Positions 1-8,300 of a stretch of DNA of 17,539 nucleotides are shown one piece after another (the first letter of the stretch is position 1; each line of letters starts with the position of its first letter). The DNA is taken from NCBI GenBank assembly GCA_009839635.1, contig VXPJ01000092.1, positions 1 through 17,539 on the forward strand. The letters run 5' to 3'. The notes under the pieces are model-generated. The model searched no databases. It was not told the DNA's origin and saw nothing but the letters and a program-made list of their open reading frames with translations. The translations under genes and the position numbers were made by a program. This stretch comes from Pseudomonadota bacterium. GTDB taxonomy: Bacteria; Pseudomonadota; Gammaproteobacteria; UBA4575.

Positions 1-282
1 GAGCAGCACGGGATGCCGGAATGGCTGTCCGAGCAGCGTGATCCGCGTTGAGGCTTGCCCGAGATCCTGCAGAATCCGGCTATGCAGCTCGATGCCTGCC
101 AGTGCCCGAAGATTTGCTTGCAGGGACTGCTCGCCACCGCTGCCGCCAGCAATTTGTGCCAGGGCCGCAGCTTCAATGAATTCGGAGGCGAGTCGCTCGT
201 AATCAGACGGCGCTGACAGCTCGGAGGTAATTGCATCCAGAGGCTTGCGCAGGGCTGAGGATTGAGTTTTTGTGCTGCCCAT
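1..282 (-). CDS. FMN-dependent alpha-hydroxy-acid dehydrogenase, N-terminal part (cut by window edge)
   Basis: The first 94 codons are visible and the gene runs off the left edge. Reading on the minus strand from ATG at 282, the protein has a DYERLASEFI segment, then GGSGGEQSLQANLRAL, then SRILQDLGQASTRITLLGQ followed by a PVLL turn. This order matches the N-terminus of the lactate oxidase/glycolate oxidase family (DYE..A, GG..E.TL..N, PR.L.D....T..LLG). The family oxidises 2-hydroxy acids to 2-oxo acids with FMN; the catalytic His/Arg region lies outside the window, so substrate cannot be judged. An in-frame TAG lies two codons upstream of the ATG, fixing the start. No good ribosome binding site precedes it. 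It is divergent from the sterol operon. A type 2 isopentenyl-diphosphate isomerase was considered because it shares the fold, but the N-terminal motifs do not fit. Confidence 0.7.
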   Translation of the reverse strand, partial: MGSTKTQSSALRKPLDAITSELSAPSDYERLASEFIEAAALAQIAGGSGGEQSLQANLRALAGIELHSRILQDLGQASTRITLLGQPFRHPVLL

Positions 283-645
283 AGCCTATGGTTACACAAA
301 TTCTTCAGCGAGCCTACAGATAGGGATGCCTGGGATCCCGGATCGGCTGCCCCGGCCCGTTCCGGCTCAAGCTTTCTTGAAGCACCAGCCGTACATCATG
401 CGCCCGTAAAAATGGCGTTGCCTCCAGCGAATTCCATCGCGGCTCGCAATGCCTATGCAGCCCGCCCCGCCGCTATTATAAATCAGTGACTTACACGACC
501 CGGTATTGTCAGTGGTGGATCGGTAGCGGTACCATACACGTACACCTTGAATGGCAGTGGCAGGCCGAGGCCCGGCTGCCTGCTTCGCCCAGATACTACA
601 AAGCGTGAAAACCAGGACTTTCCAGACTCAGATTAGGCACGACCA
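283..645. other. Divergent intergenic region upstream of the sterol operon
   Basis: These 363 bp separate the minus-strand hydroxy-acid dehydrogenase from the plus-strand sterol operon. I see no convincing gene. It holds a weak sigma70-like candidate (506-535), an AT-rich TATTATAAAT stretch at 474-483 without a good -35 partner, and a small perfect inverted repeat TCAAG-CTTT-CTTGA at 367-380 that could be a minor operator or hairpin. The start codon at 646 is preceded only by a weak TTAGG about 8 nt upstream. Confidence 0.6.
506..535 (+). promoter_or_regulatory. Possible sigma70-type promoter of the sterol operon
   Basis: TTGTCA at 506-511 matches the -35 consensus at five of six positions. 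After 18 nt comes TACCAT at 530-535, which matches the -10 at four of six. It would start transcription near 542, giving a leader of about 100 nt before the ATG at 646. It is the best match I found by eye in the gap, but motifs of this quality occur by chance. Confidence 0.3.
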
Positions 646-1788
646 ATGACTTCGGGACTGAACACCTCCAATGGCTCCTCGCCGCCGGTATTTGTGACCG
701 GTGCGGCCGGGCACGTCGGTGCCAACCTCGTGCTGCGCCTGCTCGAGGACGGGGTCCGGGTACGCGTGTTGCTCCGCCACGGGGATAACAATGAGGCCCT
801 GGAGGGGCTGGATGTGGAGCGCATCTATGGGGACATCCGTGATCTCGATGACACCCGGCGTGCGCTTGAAGGTTGCCAAGGCGTCTACCATGTCGCCGCC
901 ATGATCTCCACCATCGAGGGCAACCGTGCCTACCGCCGGGATATCTACGAATGCAACGTGGTGGGCACCCGCCACGTGCTGCAGGCCGCGCGCGAAGCCG
1001 AGGCCGGACGGGTGGTGGTGACAGGTTCGTTCAGTGCCGTCGGTTACGATCTGGACAATCCGTCTCTACCCAGCGATGAGACGATGCAGTTCTACCCCAT
1101 GGAGCGCACCATGCCGTACGAACGCAGCAAGGCGCTCGTTGAGCACGAGTGCTGGCGCGCCGCAGCCCATGGGCAGGATGTCATGGTCGCCACCTGCTGT
1201 GCAGTGATCGGCGGAGCCGACTACTTCCCCTCGCGTCTGGGCAGGACCCTGTGCGACTACACCAACGGCAAGCTGCACGCCTACGTGGATGGCGGATTTG
1301 AATTTGTTGCCGCGCGCGACATCGTGGAAGGGCACCTGCTGTGCATGGCGCATGGGCGCACCGGCGAGAAGTACATTTTCAGCAGCGAGTACAAGACGGT
1401 CTCCGAGATCCTCGACCTGTACGAGGAGATTACCGGCATCTCGCGACCCGGGCGGCGTATCCCGACCCACATGATGCTCGCGTTCTCGGAAGTAGCGAGC
1501 TTTTATCTCAGCCGCTTTCACCCGAGCTTCCCGCAGCGCTTTACGCCGGGAGCCATCCGTCTGCTGAAAAAATGCCGTCATGCGGACACCAGCAAGGCAA
1601 GGCGAGAGCTTGGCTACCGTCCTACCAGCATCCGCGATGCGATTCATCAGGCATACGCATTCCACTACCGGCGCAATGCGATCAAGAACCCGCTGGCAAA
1701 CCCCCCGCGCGAGGAGACGATGGGCGCGGCGCAAAACACCGTTACCGGTCGGGAAATCCCCATCGCCTCCGAAGGGGGTCCGGTGTGA
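646..1788 (+). CDS. sdmB: SdmB-like NAD(P)-dependent 3-beta-hydroxysteroid dehydrogenase/C-4 decarboxylase (extended SDR)
   Basis: 380-residue extended short-chain dehydrogenase. The Rossmann motif is VTGAAGHVG with glycines G19, G22 and G25. A serine-containing TGSFSAVG strand lies at residues 126-133 and the catalytic YxxxK is Y158/K162. The fold and motifs fit the 3-beta-HSD/NSDHL/Erg26 group. In Methylococcus capsulatus, the NADP-dependent reductase SdmB works with the Rieske oxygenase SdmA to remove a C-4 methyl of the sterol; here the next gene is a Rieske oxygenase, so the same pairing is inferred. The likely reaction is oxidation of the 3-hydroxyl coupled to loss of the C-4 carboxyl, possibly followed by 3-keto reduction. 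It is the first gene of the operon; its TGA overlaps the next GTG by 4 bp. The last 40 or so residues are polar and probably not part of the fold. HpnA-type hopanoid SDRs are related, so the sterol role rests mainly on context. Confidence 0.75.
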   Translation: MTSGLNTSNGSSPPVFVTGAAGHVGANLVLRLLEDGVRVRVLLRHGDNNEALEGLDVERIYGDIRDLDDTRRALEGCQGVYHVAAMISTIEGNRAYRRDIYECNVVGTRHVLQAAREAEAGRVVVTGSFSAVGYDLDNPSLPSDETMQFYPMERTMPYERSKALVEHECWRAAAHGQDVMVATCCAVIGGADYFPSRLGRTLCDYTNGKLHAYVDGGFEFVAARDIVEGHLLCMAHGRTGEKYIFSSEYKTVSEILDLYEEITGISRPGRRIPTHMMLAFSEVASFYLSRFHPSFPQRFTPGAIRLLKKCRHADTSKARRELGYRPTSIRDAIHQAYAFHYRRNAIKNPLANPPREETMGAAQNTVTGREIPIASEGGPV

Positions 1789-2882
1789 GTGCGGTGGCAA
1801 GTCCGCCTCCGGACTTCGACCAAGCCAGCAACCTGCGGCAGCAGGTGCGCGCCACTGGACTCGACCCGGATTACTGGTATGCGGTCGAGGAAGTGCGAAA
1901 CATCAAGCCAGGCACTGTGGTCGAGGTCATCTTCTGGAAGCGCTCGATTGCCCTGTACCGCACGACCGACGGGTCGTTTCATGCGCTTGAGAACCGCTGT
2001 GCGCACCGCCAGATCAAGCTCTCCCTGGGCGACGTGCAGGGCTGCAAGCTCGTGTGCGCCTACCATGGCTGGCAGTATGACCAGGAAGGCCGCCGGGTCG
2101 ACATCCTGCAAGATGCTAGCAAGGGCAGTCTTCCGAAGCCCTCCATCCGGGCGTATCCCGTAAAGGTCCGTTACGGCCTGGTATGGCTGTTCCCCGGCAA
2201 CCCTGAGCGAGCCGAGAGTCGCCAGATCCCGGATATTCCCGAGCTTGAAGGGCCCGCACGCTGGGCGTGCGTGCCACTGAGCTTCACCTGGGCCGCGCAT
2301 CATTCCATGATCATCGACAACGTCAGCGATTTCACTCACGCTCATCTGCACCGCCGCTACCGTCCCTTTGAAGGCGCCACCCTGACGCGTTGCGAGACCA
2401 TCGGCGACAACGTGCACTTGGCCTATGACACGAAGGTGGGGCGCGGGCGCATCTCCGGGCGGTTTGTCGATCACAGGCAACTGGACACCAACCACATGGA
2501 CCTGTGCTTTGAATACCCCTACCAGTGGTCGAATACCGATGATGCGATCAAGCACTGGCTGTTCGTTTTGCCGATCGATGAGCGCACCACCCGGGTGTTC
2601 TTCATGTTCTACTTCAAATCGCTGAAGATCCCCATACTGCCCATCCATATTCCGCGTTTTGCCATGACCACGGTACTGCGGCTTTCGAACCGCATGCTGA
2701 TCGCCCCGTTACTGGACCAGGACCGCTATGCGGTCGAAGCCGAGCAGCTGGGTTACGAGAAACACTGGGACGCCCCGCCCATCGAGTTCAATCCGGTAGT
2801 CAAGGCCTTTCAGAACGTGACCGTGCGCAAGTGGCAGGAGTACCTGGTGCGCGAGACAGAAAATGGTCGTGCCGTTGCCTGA
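1785..2882 (+). CDS. sdmA: SdmA-like Rieske non-haem iron oxygenase (sterol C-4 methyl oxidase)
   Basis: About 365 residues when started at GTG 1785, which overlaps the TGA of the preceding gene (GTGA). The open frame extends upstream to 1341, but that part lies wholly inside the SDR gene and encodes nothing Rieske-like. The N-terminal Rieske [2Fe-2S] domain has C72-x-H74 and C91-x2-H94. The catalytic domain has DNVSDFTHAHLH at 178-189, the usual mononuclear iron site (D182, H185, H189 or H187). This architecture matches the oxygenase component of ketosteroid-hydroxylase-like enzymes and SdmA of methanotrophs, which oxidises a sterol C-4 methyl for removal. The hydrophobic FYFKSLKIPILP segment late in the protein may contact membrane. 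No ferredoxin or reductase is encoded nearby, so electrons must come from another locus. It overlaps the reductase gene by 20 bp. Confidence 0.8.
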   Translation: MSAVASPPPDFDQASNLRQQVRATGLDPDYWYAVEEVRNIKPGTVVEVIFWKRSIALYRTTDGSFHALENRCAHRQIKLSLGDVQGCKLVCAYHGWQYDQEGRRVDILQDASKGSLPKPSIRAYPVKVRYGLVWLFPGNPERAESRQIPDIPELEGPARWACVPLSFTWAAHHSMIIDNVSDFTHAHLHRRYRPFEGATLTRCETIGDNVHLAYDTKVGRGRISGRFVDHRQLDTNHMDLCFEYPYQWSNTDDAIKHWLFVLPIDERTTRVFFMFYFKSLKIPILPIHIPRFAMTTVLRLSNRMLIAPLLDQDRYAVEAEQLGYEKHWDAPPIEFNPVVKAFQNVTVRKWQEYLVRETENGRAVA

Positions 2883-3969
2883 ACTCACCGGCCAGCCGTT
2901 GTTGCTGTCGGGATCGACCTTGCTTGAGGCTGCGGCCATGCTGGCGATATTTGTCGGTGTGCTGTTCGCAGGCTCGGTCCTGTTGCCCGGACATCGCATC
3001 ACCGGGCCGCAGGTGGCGGGCCAGGTACGCACGTACAAGCTCAACGGCATCCACCTGTTTTTGCTGACCATGGCCGCAACAGGCATTGCCCAGTTTCTGG
3101 GCTGGTTTTCGCTGTCCGCACTCCATACCCACTTTGGCGCCTTGTTCGTGGTGACCAACGTATTTGCATTCGTACTGTCCGGCTGGCTCTGCTGGCGCGG
3201 TGCCCGGGCCCAGGATGAATCCCCCGGGGTGTGGCGGGATTATTTCATTGGGGTAGAGCTTAATCCGAGCTGGCTGGGGGTGGATCTGAAGCTTTTCAGT
3301 TACCGGCCTTCACTGATCGGCCTGGCCCTCTTCAACCTGTCGTTTGCCGTCGTGCAGTACGAAACCTACGGTGGGCTGACCCTAGCCATGGCGCTCTACC
3401 AGGCCTTCACGTTCCTGTATGTGTTCAACTACTTCCAGTTCGAGCGCGGGATGATCCACACCTGGGACATCGTCAGTGAGCGGTTCGGGTGGATGCTGGT
3501 TTGGGGCGACTATGTATTGGTGCCATTTTTCTATTGCCTGCCGGGCTGGTGGCTGGTTCATGCCACGGACCCGCTGTCAACGCTTGCCGCGGTCGCCATT
3601 GTCGCGCTGTTTGCCTTCGGCTTCTGGCTCTTTCGCGGTGCCAACGAGCAAAAGCACCGTTTCAAGCGTGACCCGGGCGTGAAAATCTGGGGGCGGCCTG
3701 CAGAGACCCTGGACGGGCGCTTGCTGGTGTCCGGATTCTGGGGGATCGGGCGGCATCTCAACTATACCGGCGAGATTTGCATCTATCTCGCATTTACCCT
3801 GACCACCGGGTTCGCATCCTGGGTGCCGTATCTGCTGCCTGCCTGGCTCGCGAGCCTGTTGTGCCATCGCTCCCGGCGCGATGAGCACCGCTGTCGCGCC
3901 AAGTACGGCGAACTCTGGGGGCGCTACAAGAAGCAGGTACGTTATTCCATGTTGCCGTTTATCTACTAG
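2863..3969 (+). CDS. ERG4/ERG24-family integral membrane sterol reductase (C-14 reductase or DHCR7-like)
   Basis: 368-residue polytopic membrane protein with many hydrophobic segments. Family signatures are clear: GVELNP at 130-135 followed by DLKLF, a middle FGWMLVWGD, then SGFWGIGRHLNYTGE with R297/H298 and N300/Y301, and a C-terminal RRDEHRCRAKYG-x2-W block ending PFIY. The family reduces ring or side-chain double bonds of sterols using NADPH; the Methylomicrobium alcaliphilum member whose structure is known is a delta-14 reductase. Placed just before CYP51, whose product carries a delta-14 bond, C-14 reductase is the pathway-driven prediction. However, FGWxLxWGD, IWGRP and SGFWG resemble animal DHCR7 more than TM7SF2/Erg24 as I recall those sequences. 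The usual NYxGD is NYTGE here (E304). The start at ATG 2863 lies inside sdmA with a weak ribosome binding site, suggesting translational coupling. Confidence 0.8.
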   Translation: MVVPLPELTGQPLLLSGSTLLEAAAMLAIFVGVLFAGSVLLPGHRITGPQVAGQVRTYKLNGIHLFLLTMAATGIAQFLGWFSLSALHTHFGALFVVTNVFAFVLSGWLCWRGARAQDESPGVWRDYFIGVELNPSWLGVDLKLFSYRPSLIGLALFNLSFAVVQYETYGGLTLAMALYQAFTFLYVFNYFQFERGMIHTWDIVSERFGWMLVWGDYVLVPFFYCLPGWWLVHATDPLSTLAAVAIVALFAFGFWLFRGANEQKHRFKRDPGVKIWGRPAETLDGRLLVSGFWGIGRHLNYTGEICIYLAFTLTTGFASWVPYLLPAWLASLLCHRSRRDEHRCRAKYGELWGRYKKQVRYSMLPFIY

Positions 3970-3978
3970 GAGCCGGGG

Positions 3979-5385
3979 ATGGTACAGCGATCAGACAGGG
4001 TGAGCACGGTGGGTTCTGCGAACCCCTCGCCGCCGGGCAAGGCTGTGCCCGAGTTGGCCGGTGGCTGGCCGCTGATTGGTCATCTGCCGGAGTTTCTGAA
4101 GGATCCGGTCTCGATGCTCAAGCGTGGCTGGCACGAGCAGGGCGAACTTTTCCGGTTTCGGCTCGGTCCGCGAGAGGCGGTCCTGTTCACCGGGCCTGAA
4201 GCCCACGACTTCTACTTCAGGGCGCCCGAGAACCAGCTGGATGCCAAGGCCGTTTACCAGTTCACGGTGCCGATCTTCGGACGCGGCGTGGCATACGATG
4301 CCAGCCCCGAACTCATGGCCGAACAGCTGGGATTTCTCTACCCGGTGCTGCGCGAGGCGGCGATGCAAAAGTTCGCCAGTATCATGTTCGATGAAGCGAG
4401 TCGCTTTGCCGATGACCTCGGCGAGGCTGGTGAAATTGATCTTCCGCACGCGATGAATGAACTCACCGTGAAAATCGCCAGTCGCTGCCTGATCGGCCAG
4501 GAAGTTCGCGACCAGGTGGACACCGGCTTTGCCGAGGCCTACCACGATCTGCAAAACGGCATCAACACGCTGGGATTCTTTCTCCCCAGGTTGCCCACCC
4601 CGGCGCATCGCATCCGCGACCGGGCGCGGCTCAAGGTCGCCGAGCTCTTCGGCCGGGTCATGAACGAGCGCCGAGCCAACGGCCGCAAGCCCGAAGATTT
4701 CATGCAGACCCTGATGGATGCCCGCTACAAGGATGGTCGTGCCTTGAGCAATGACGAGGTCACCGGCATTTTGCTGACCGTATTGTTCGCGGGACAGCAT
4801 ACGAGTGCCGTGCTGGCGACCTGGACTGCACTGGAGTTGCTGAGCGCCCCCGCTTACCTGGCGCAGGTGCGGGATGAAATGCAGGAGGTCTATTCCGGGC
4901 AGGGCACGATGAGTCTTGCGAGCCTTAAGCAACAGGTGGCGCTGGAGCACGCGGTGCGCGAGTGCGAACGGCTGCACCCGCCATTGATCCTGCTGATCCG
5001 CAAGGTGCTCGAACCGGTGTGCTACGCGGGCTACAAGGTGCCAGCCGGTACGCTGGCCATGGTATCGCCGGCGGTTTCCCACCGCTTGTCGCATATATTC
5101 GCCGACCCGGAGAAGTTTGACCCGCAGCGCTACGCACCCCCCGCAAGCGAGGACAAGCAGCATCACTATACCCTAATCGGGTTTGGCGGAGGAAAACACC
5201 GCTGCATGGGCAAGCATTTTGCCTACCTGCAACTGAAAGCGATTTGGACCGTATTGCTGGATCGCTTCGATTTTGAGCTGGATGCGGAAGTGCCCGCCCC
5301 GAATTATGGCAGCTGGGTCACCGGCCCACAGGAACCCTGTCGGCTGCGCTATCGACGGCGCCCAAGCACGGGCATGTTCCAGTGA
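3979..5385 (+). CDS. cyp51: CYP51 sterol 14-alpha-demethylase (cytochrome P450)
   Basis: 468 residues with all P450 landmarks. The I-helix is AGQHTS (271-276), the form characteristic of CYP51. The ExxR is E328-R331. The haem-binding loop is FGGGKHRCMG with ligand C409. The B'-helix region GRGVAYDASPE followed by EQLGFL also fits CYP51. CYP51 removes the 14-alpha-methyl of lanosterol-type sterols in three oxidation steps and leaves a delta-14 double bond. There is no N-terminal membrane anchor and no C-terminal ferredoxin domain; the Methylococcus capsulatus enzyme is a natural CYP51-ferredoxin fusion, so this one needs a separate redox partner. ATG 3979 is preceded by AGGAG at 3968-3972, the best ribosome binding site in the operon. 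The last TGA overlaps the GTG of the next gene. Confidence 0.93.
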   Translation: MVQRSDRVSTVGSANPSPPGKAVPELAGGWPLIGHLPEFLKDPVSMLKRGWHEQGELFRFRLGPREAVLFTGPEAHDFYFRAPENQLDAKAVYQFTVPIFGRGVAYDASPELMAEQLGFLYPVLREAAMQKFASIMFDEASRFADDLGEAGEIDLPHAMNELTVKIASRCLIGQEVRDQVDTGFAEAYHDLQNGINTLGFFLPRLPTPAHRIRDRARLKVAELFGRVMNERRANGRKPEDFMQTLMDARYKDGRALSNDEVTGILLTVLFAGQHTSAVLATWTALELLSAPAYLAQVRDEMQEVYSGQGTMSLASLKQQVALEHAVRECERLHPPLILLIRKVLEPVCYAGYKVPAGTLAMVSPAVSHRLSHIFADPEKFDPQRYAPPASEDKQHHYTLIGFGGGKHRCMGKHFAYLQLKAIWTVLLDRFDFELDAEVPAPNYGSWVTGPQEPCRLRYRRRPSTGMFQ

Positions 5386-8300
5386 ACACCGCCTCGGCCC
5401 GGCAATACGATGTTGCAATCGTTGGTGCAGGCCCGGTCGGCAGCTTGTGCGCACTGGCGCATGCCAGACGAGGTACCCGGGTAATCCTGCTCGAAGCCAA
5501 TCCCAAGGCTTCCCAGCGACTGGCCGGCGAATGGCTGCATCCCCCTGCCGTTAGGATCTTGCGCGAGCTCATGGTCGACCTGGGCGCAAAACTCCATAAC
5601 CCCGAGGGCAGGGGCTTTGCAGTGTTCCCGGAAGACGGCACGGAGCCCATCATCTTCCCTTATCCGCAAGGCGCCCGAGGCTTGACCTGTGAGCACGCCT
5701 CGCTCGTCTCGAGCCTGCGTGAAGCAGTCAGCTCCCATCCGGAGATCGAATTCCTGGTTCACGCCCGTGTGCGTGAGGTCGAAGATGGTCGCCTCACGTT
5801 CACCTGTGACGGCGCAGATGAAACGGTCATGGCCCCGCGCATTGTCGGTGCCGACGGCCAGGCCTCGATCGTGCGCCAGTCACTCGGACTTTCGAAAAAC
5901 CCGGTGATCTGCTCACAGACGGTGGGCGTGGTTCTAAGCGGGGTGGAATTGCCGCTGGAAGGGTATGGACACGTGTTGCTCGGTGGTCCGGGTCCCATTC
6001 TTATCTACCGTCTCGACGAACAACGAGTCCGGTTGATCGTCGATGTTCCGCTGGAGCGTACCACGCCCCGGGATCGCATCGGATTCTTGCTGGATTCGTA
6101 CACCGACCTGTTACCGGACGTCTTTCGTCCGGCATTTATCGAGGCGTTGCGTGCTGGACAATTCCATGTTGCCGCCAACAAGCTGAGACCACGGCTTACC
6201 TACGGGAGTGCGCAACGGGTTCTGATCGGCGATGCGGCCGGGCACTACCATCCGATGACAGCAATGGGAATGACCTTCGGTTTCGGCGATGCACTGGCGC
6301 TGGCCGAGAGCGATGATTTTCGCAACTTTACCGCCAAGCGCATCCGTGCAACCCGGGGTCCTGCGTTTCTCGCCATGGGACTCTATGAGGTGTTTGCCGA
6401 TTATCGGGCCGAGGCGGTTGCCTTCAGGCACAGAATTTACCAAAGTGCCCGCACAAACACTGTATTCAGGGACCAGACCGTACGGTTGCTCGCCTGCGAA
6501 GACACCTCATCGATACGCATGGGGTTCGCCTTCGTCACGACCGTGGTGCGCACCATCGTCGAGCAAATCCCGCGATCCTGCAACCAGCTCGCCTGGCGAC
6601 GGGCGTGTGACGTCCTTCGCGCGATCACGGTCCGGCTGGGGTGGTTTTTGCGCAGCATCCTGCAACTCTCCAGGGCAAGAAGCGGAAAAGGTGAACTGGA
6701 CCAGAGATCCTGGAGCACGCTGGCCGGTGTGCTGCAGATTTCCATGCCCGCCAAATCCAGAACCCCCCAGCCCAGTCGCCTGAAGGAGGTGCCCTCCCTC
6801 GATGCCACCCCGGCACTGGAGCGCGCAAGCGCGCGCTTGCTGGACCTGCAGGGCGAGGAGGGTGGCTGGGAAGGCGAGATGGTCTGGTGTCCCATGTTGA
6901 CTGCACAGTATGTACTGCTGCACCACATCATTGACAGGCCACTTGAACCCAGTCGGCGCCGGCGTGTTCTGCGCTCGTTCGAACATACCCGTCTTGAAGG
7001 GGGTGCGTGGGGGATGCACGAACACTCCCAACCCCACCTGTTCGTCACCACCCTGGTATACGTTGCAGCGAGACTGCTCGGCCTGGAGCGACAGGACCCG
7101 TTGCTTGTGCCCGCGAGGCAATTCCTGCAAGCCGAGGGAGTCCTTGCAATTCCGAGTTGGGGGAAGTTCTGGCTGGCACTTCTCAATCTGTACGACTGGC
7201 GTGGCGTGAATGCCGTCTTGCCGGAGCTGTGGAGCTTTCCCCACTGGGTCGCAGTACACCCCTCGAACTGGTACTGCCATACCCGGCTCATCTACATGGC
7301 AATGGCGGTGATCTACTCGCATCGCTACCAGTTCCCGGTGACCCCCTTGATCACATCCTTGCGCGAGGAGCTGTATCCGCAGGGATTTGACCACATCGAT
7401 TTCCGCAAAGCCCGCAACCGCCTGCGAGATGCTGACCTCTTTGCGAGGCCCAGCATGTGGCTCCGGGCCAGCTACCGGGTGGCGCAGGTCTTTGAGCGCT
7501 ACCACGGCCAGCGACTTCGTGATCGGTGTGTGGAAGCAATCCTGCACCAGATTCATTGGGAGTTACAGACCACCAGTCACACGTGCATCTCCCCGGTCAG
7601 CGGTATCCTCAACATGCTTGCCTTGTGGCTGCGGAATCCCGACGACTCGGACCTGGCGCAGGCGCTCGAACAGCTGGACGGCTGGATCTGGGAAGACGAG
7701 GAGATGGGTGCGCGGGTCACCGGTGCAAGAAGCGCCTCGTGGGATACCGGGTTTGCACTGCAGGCACTGGCCACGACGAGTAACATTGACGGGATTGGGG
7801 AAGCCCGCATCGCGGGTGCCGAGTTCCTGTACCAACAGCAGGTCACCACCAGCTTTGAAGGGTATCGCGAGGCCTGGCGAAACGATCCCAAGGGCGGCTG
7901 GTGTTTCGCCGGCGGATGGCATGGCTGGCCAGTGACGGACTGTACGGCTGAGGCCGTGCTTGGACTGATCGCAACTCACCACGAGGCGACGGATGCGACC
8001 GTGCTCCGCGATGCAATACGGTTCATGTTACGTGGCCAAAACCGTGATGGCGGCTTTGGCAGTTACGAGTCGCAACGCTCCGCGCTTGGACTCGAGTGGC
8101 TGAATCCGGCGGAGATGTTTGGCGAGTCGATGACCGAGCATTCCTACATCGAGTGCACCGCATCCTGTCTTGCAGCATTCGCTGCCTGCAGGGAGCATTT
8201 CCCGAGACTTGCGGACCGACAGTTGATGGAGGCCGTCTTGCGCGCGGATGCCTGGATTCGTCGGACCCAGGCAAGTGATGGGTCATGGCGAGGGGTGTGG

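Noticed and set aside
262..489. 75-codon frame in the left intergenic region
   Set aside because: Overlaps the start of the minus-strand dehydrogenase, lacks a ribosome binding site and resembles no known protein.
1341..1784. Upstream extension of the Rieske gene to a start at 1341
   Set aside because: This part overlaps the SDR gene, has no Rieske-family similarity and reads as an out-of-frame shadow. GTG 1785 gives a normal family length and a GTGA coupling.
1665..2648. 327-codon antisense frame across sdmB/sdmA
   Set aside because: Spans two real genes on the opposite strand with no domain similarity.
3991..5166. 391-codon open frame antisense to CYP51
   Set aside because: Mirror frame of a clear P450; composition and lack of motifs mark it as a shadow.
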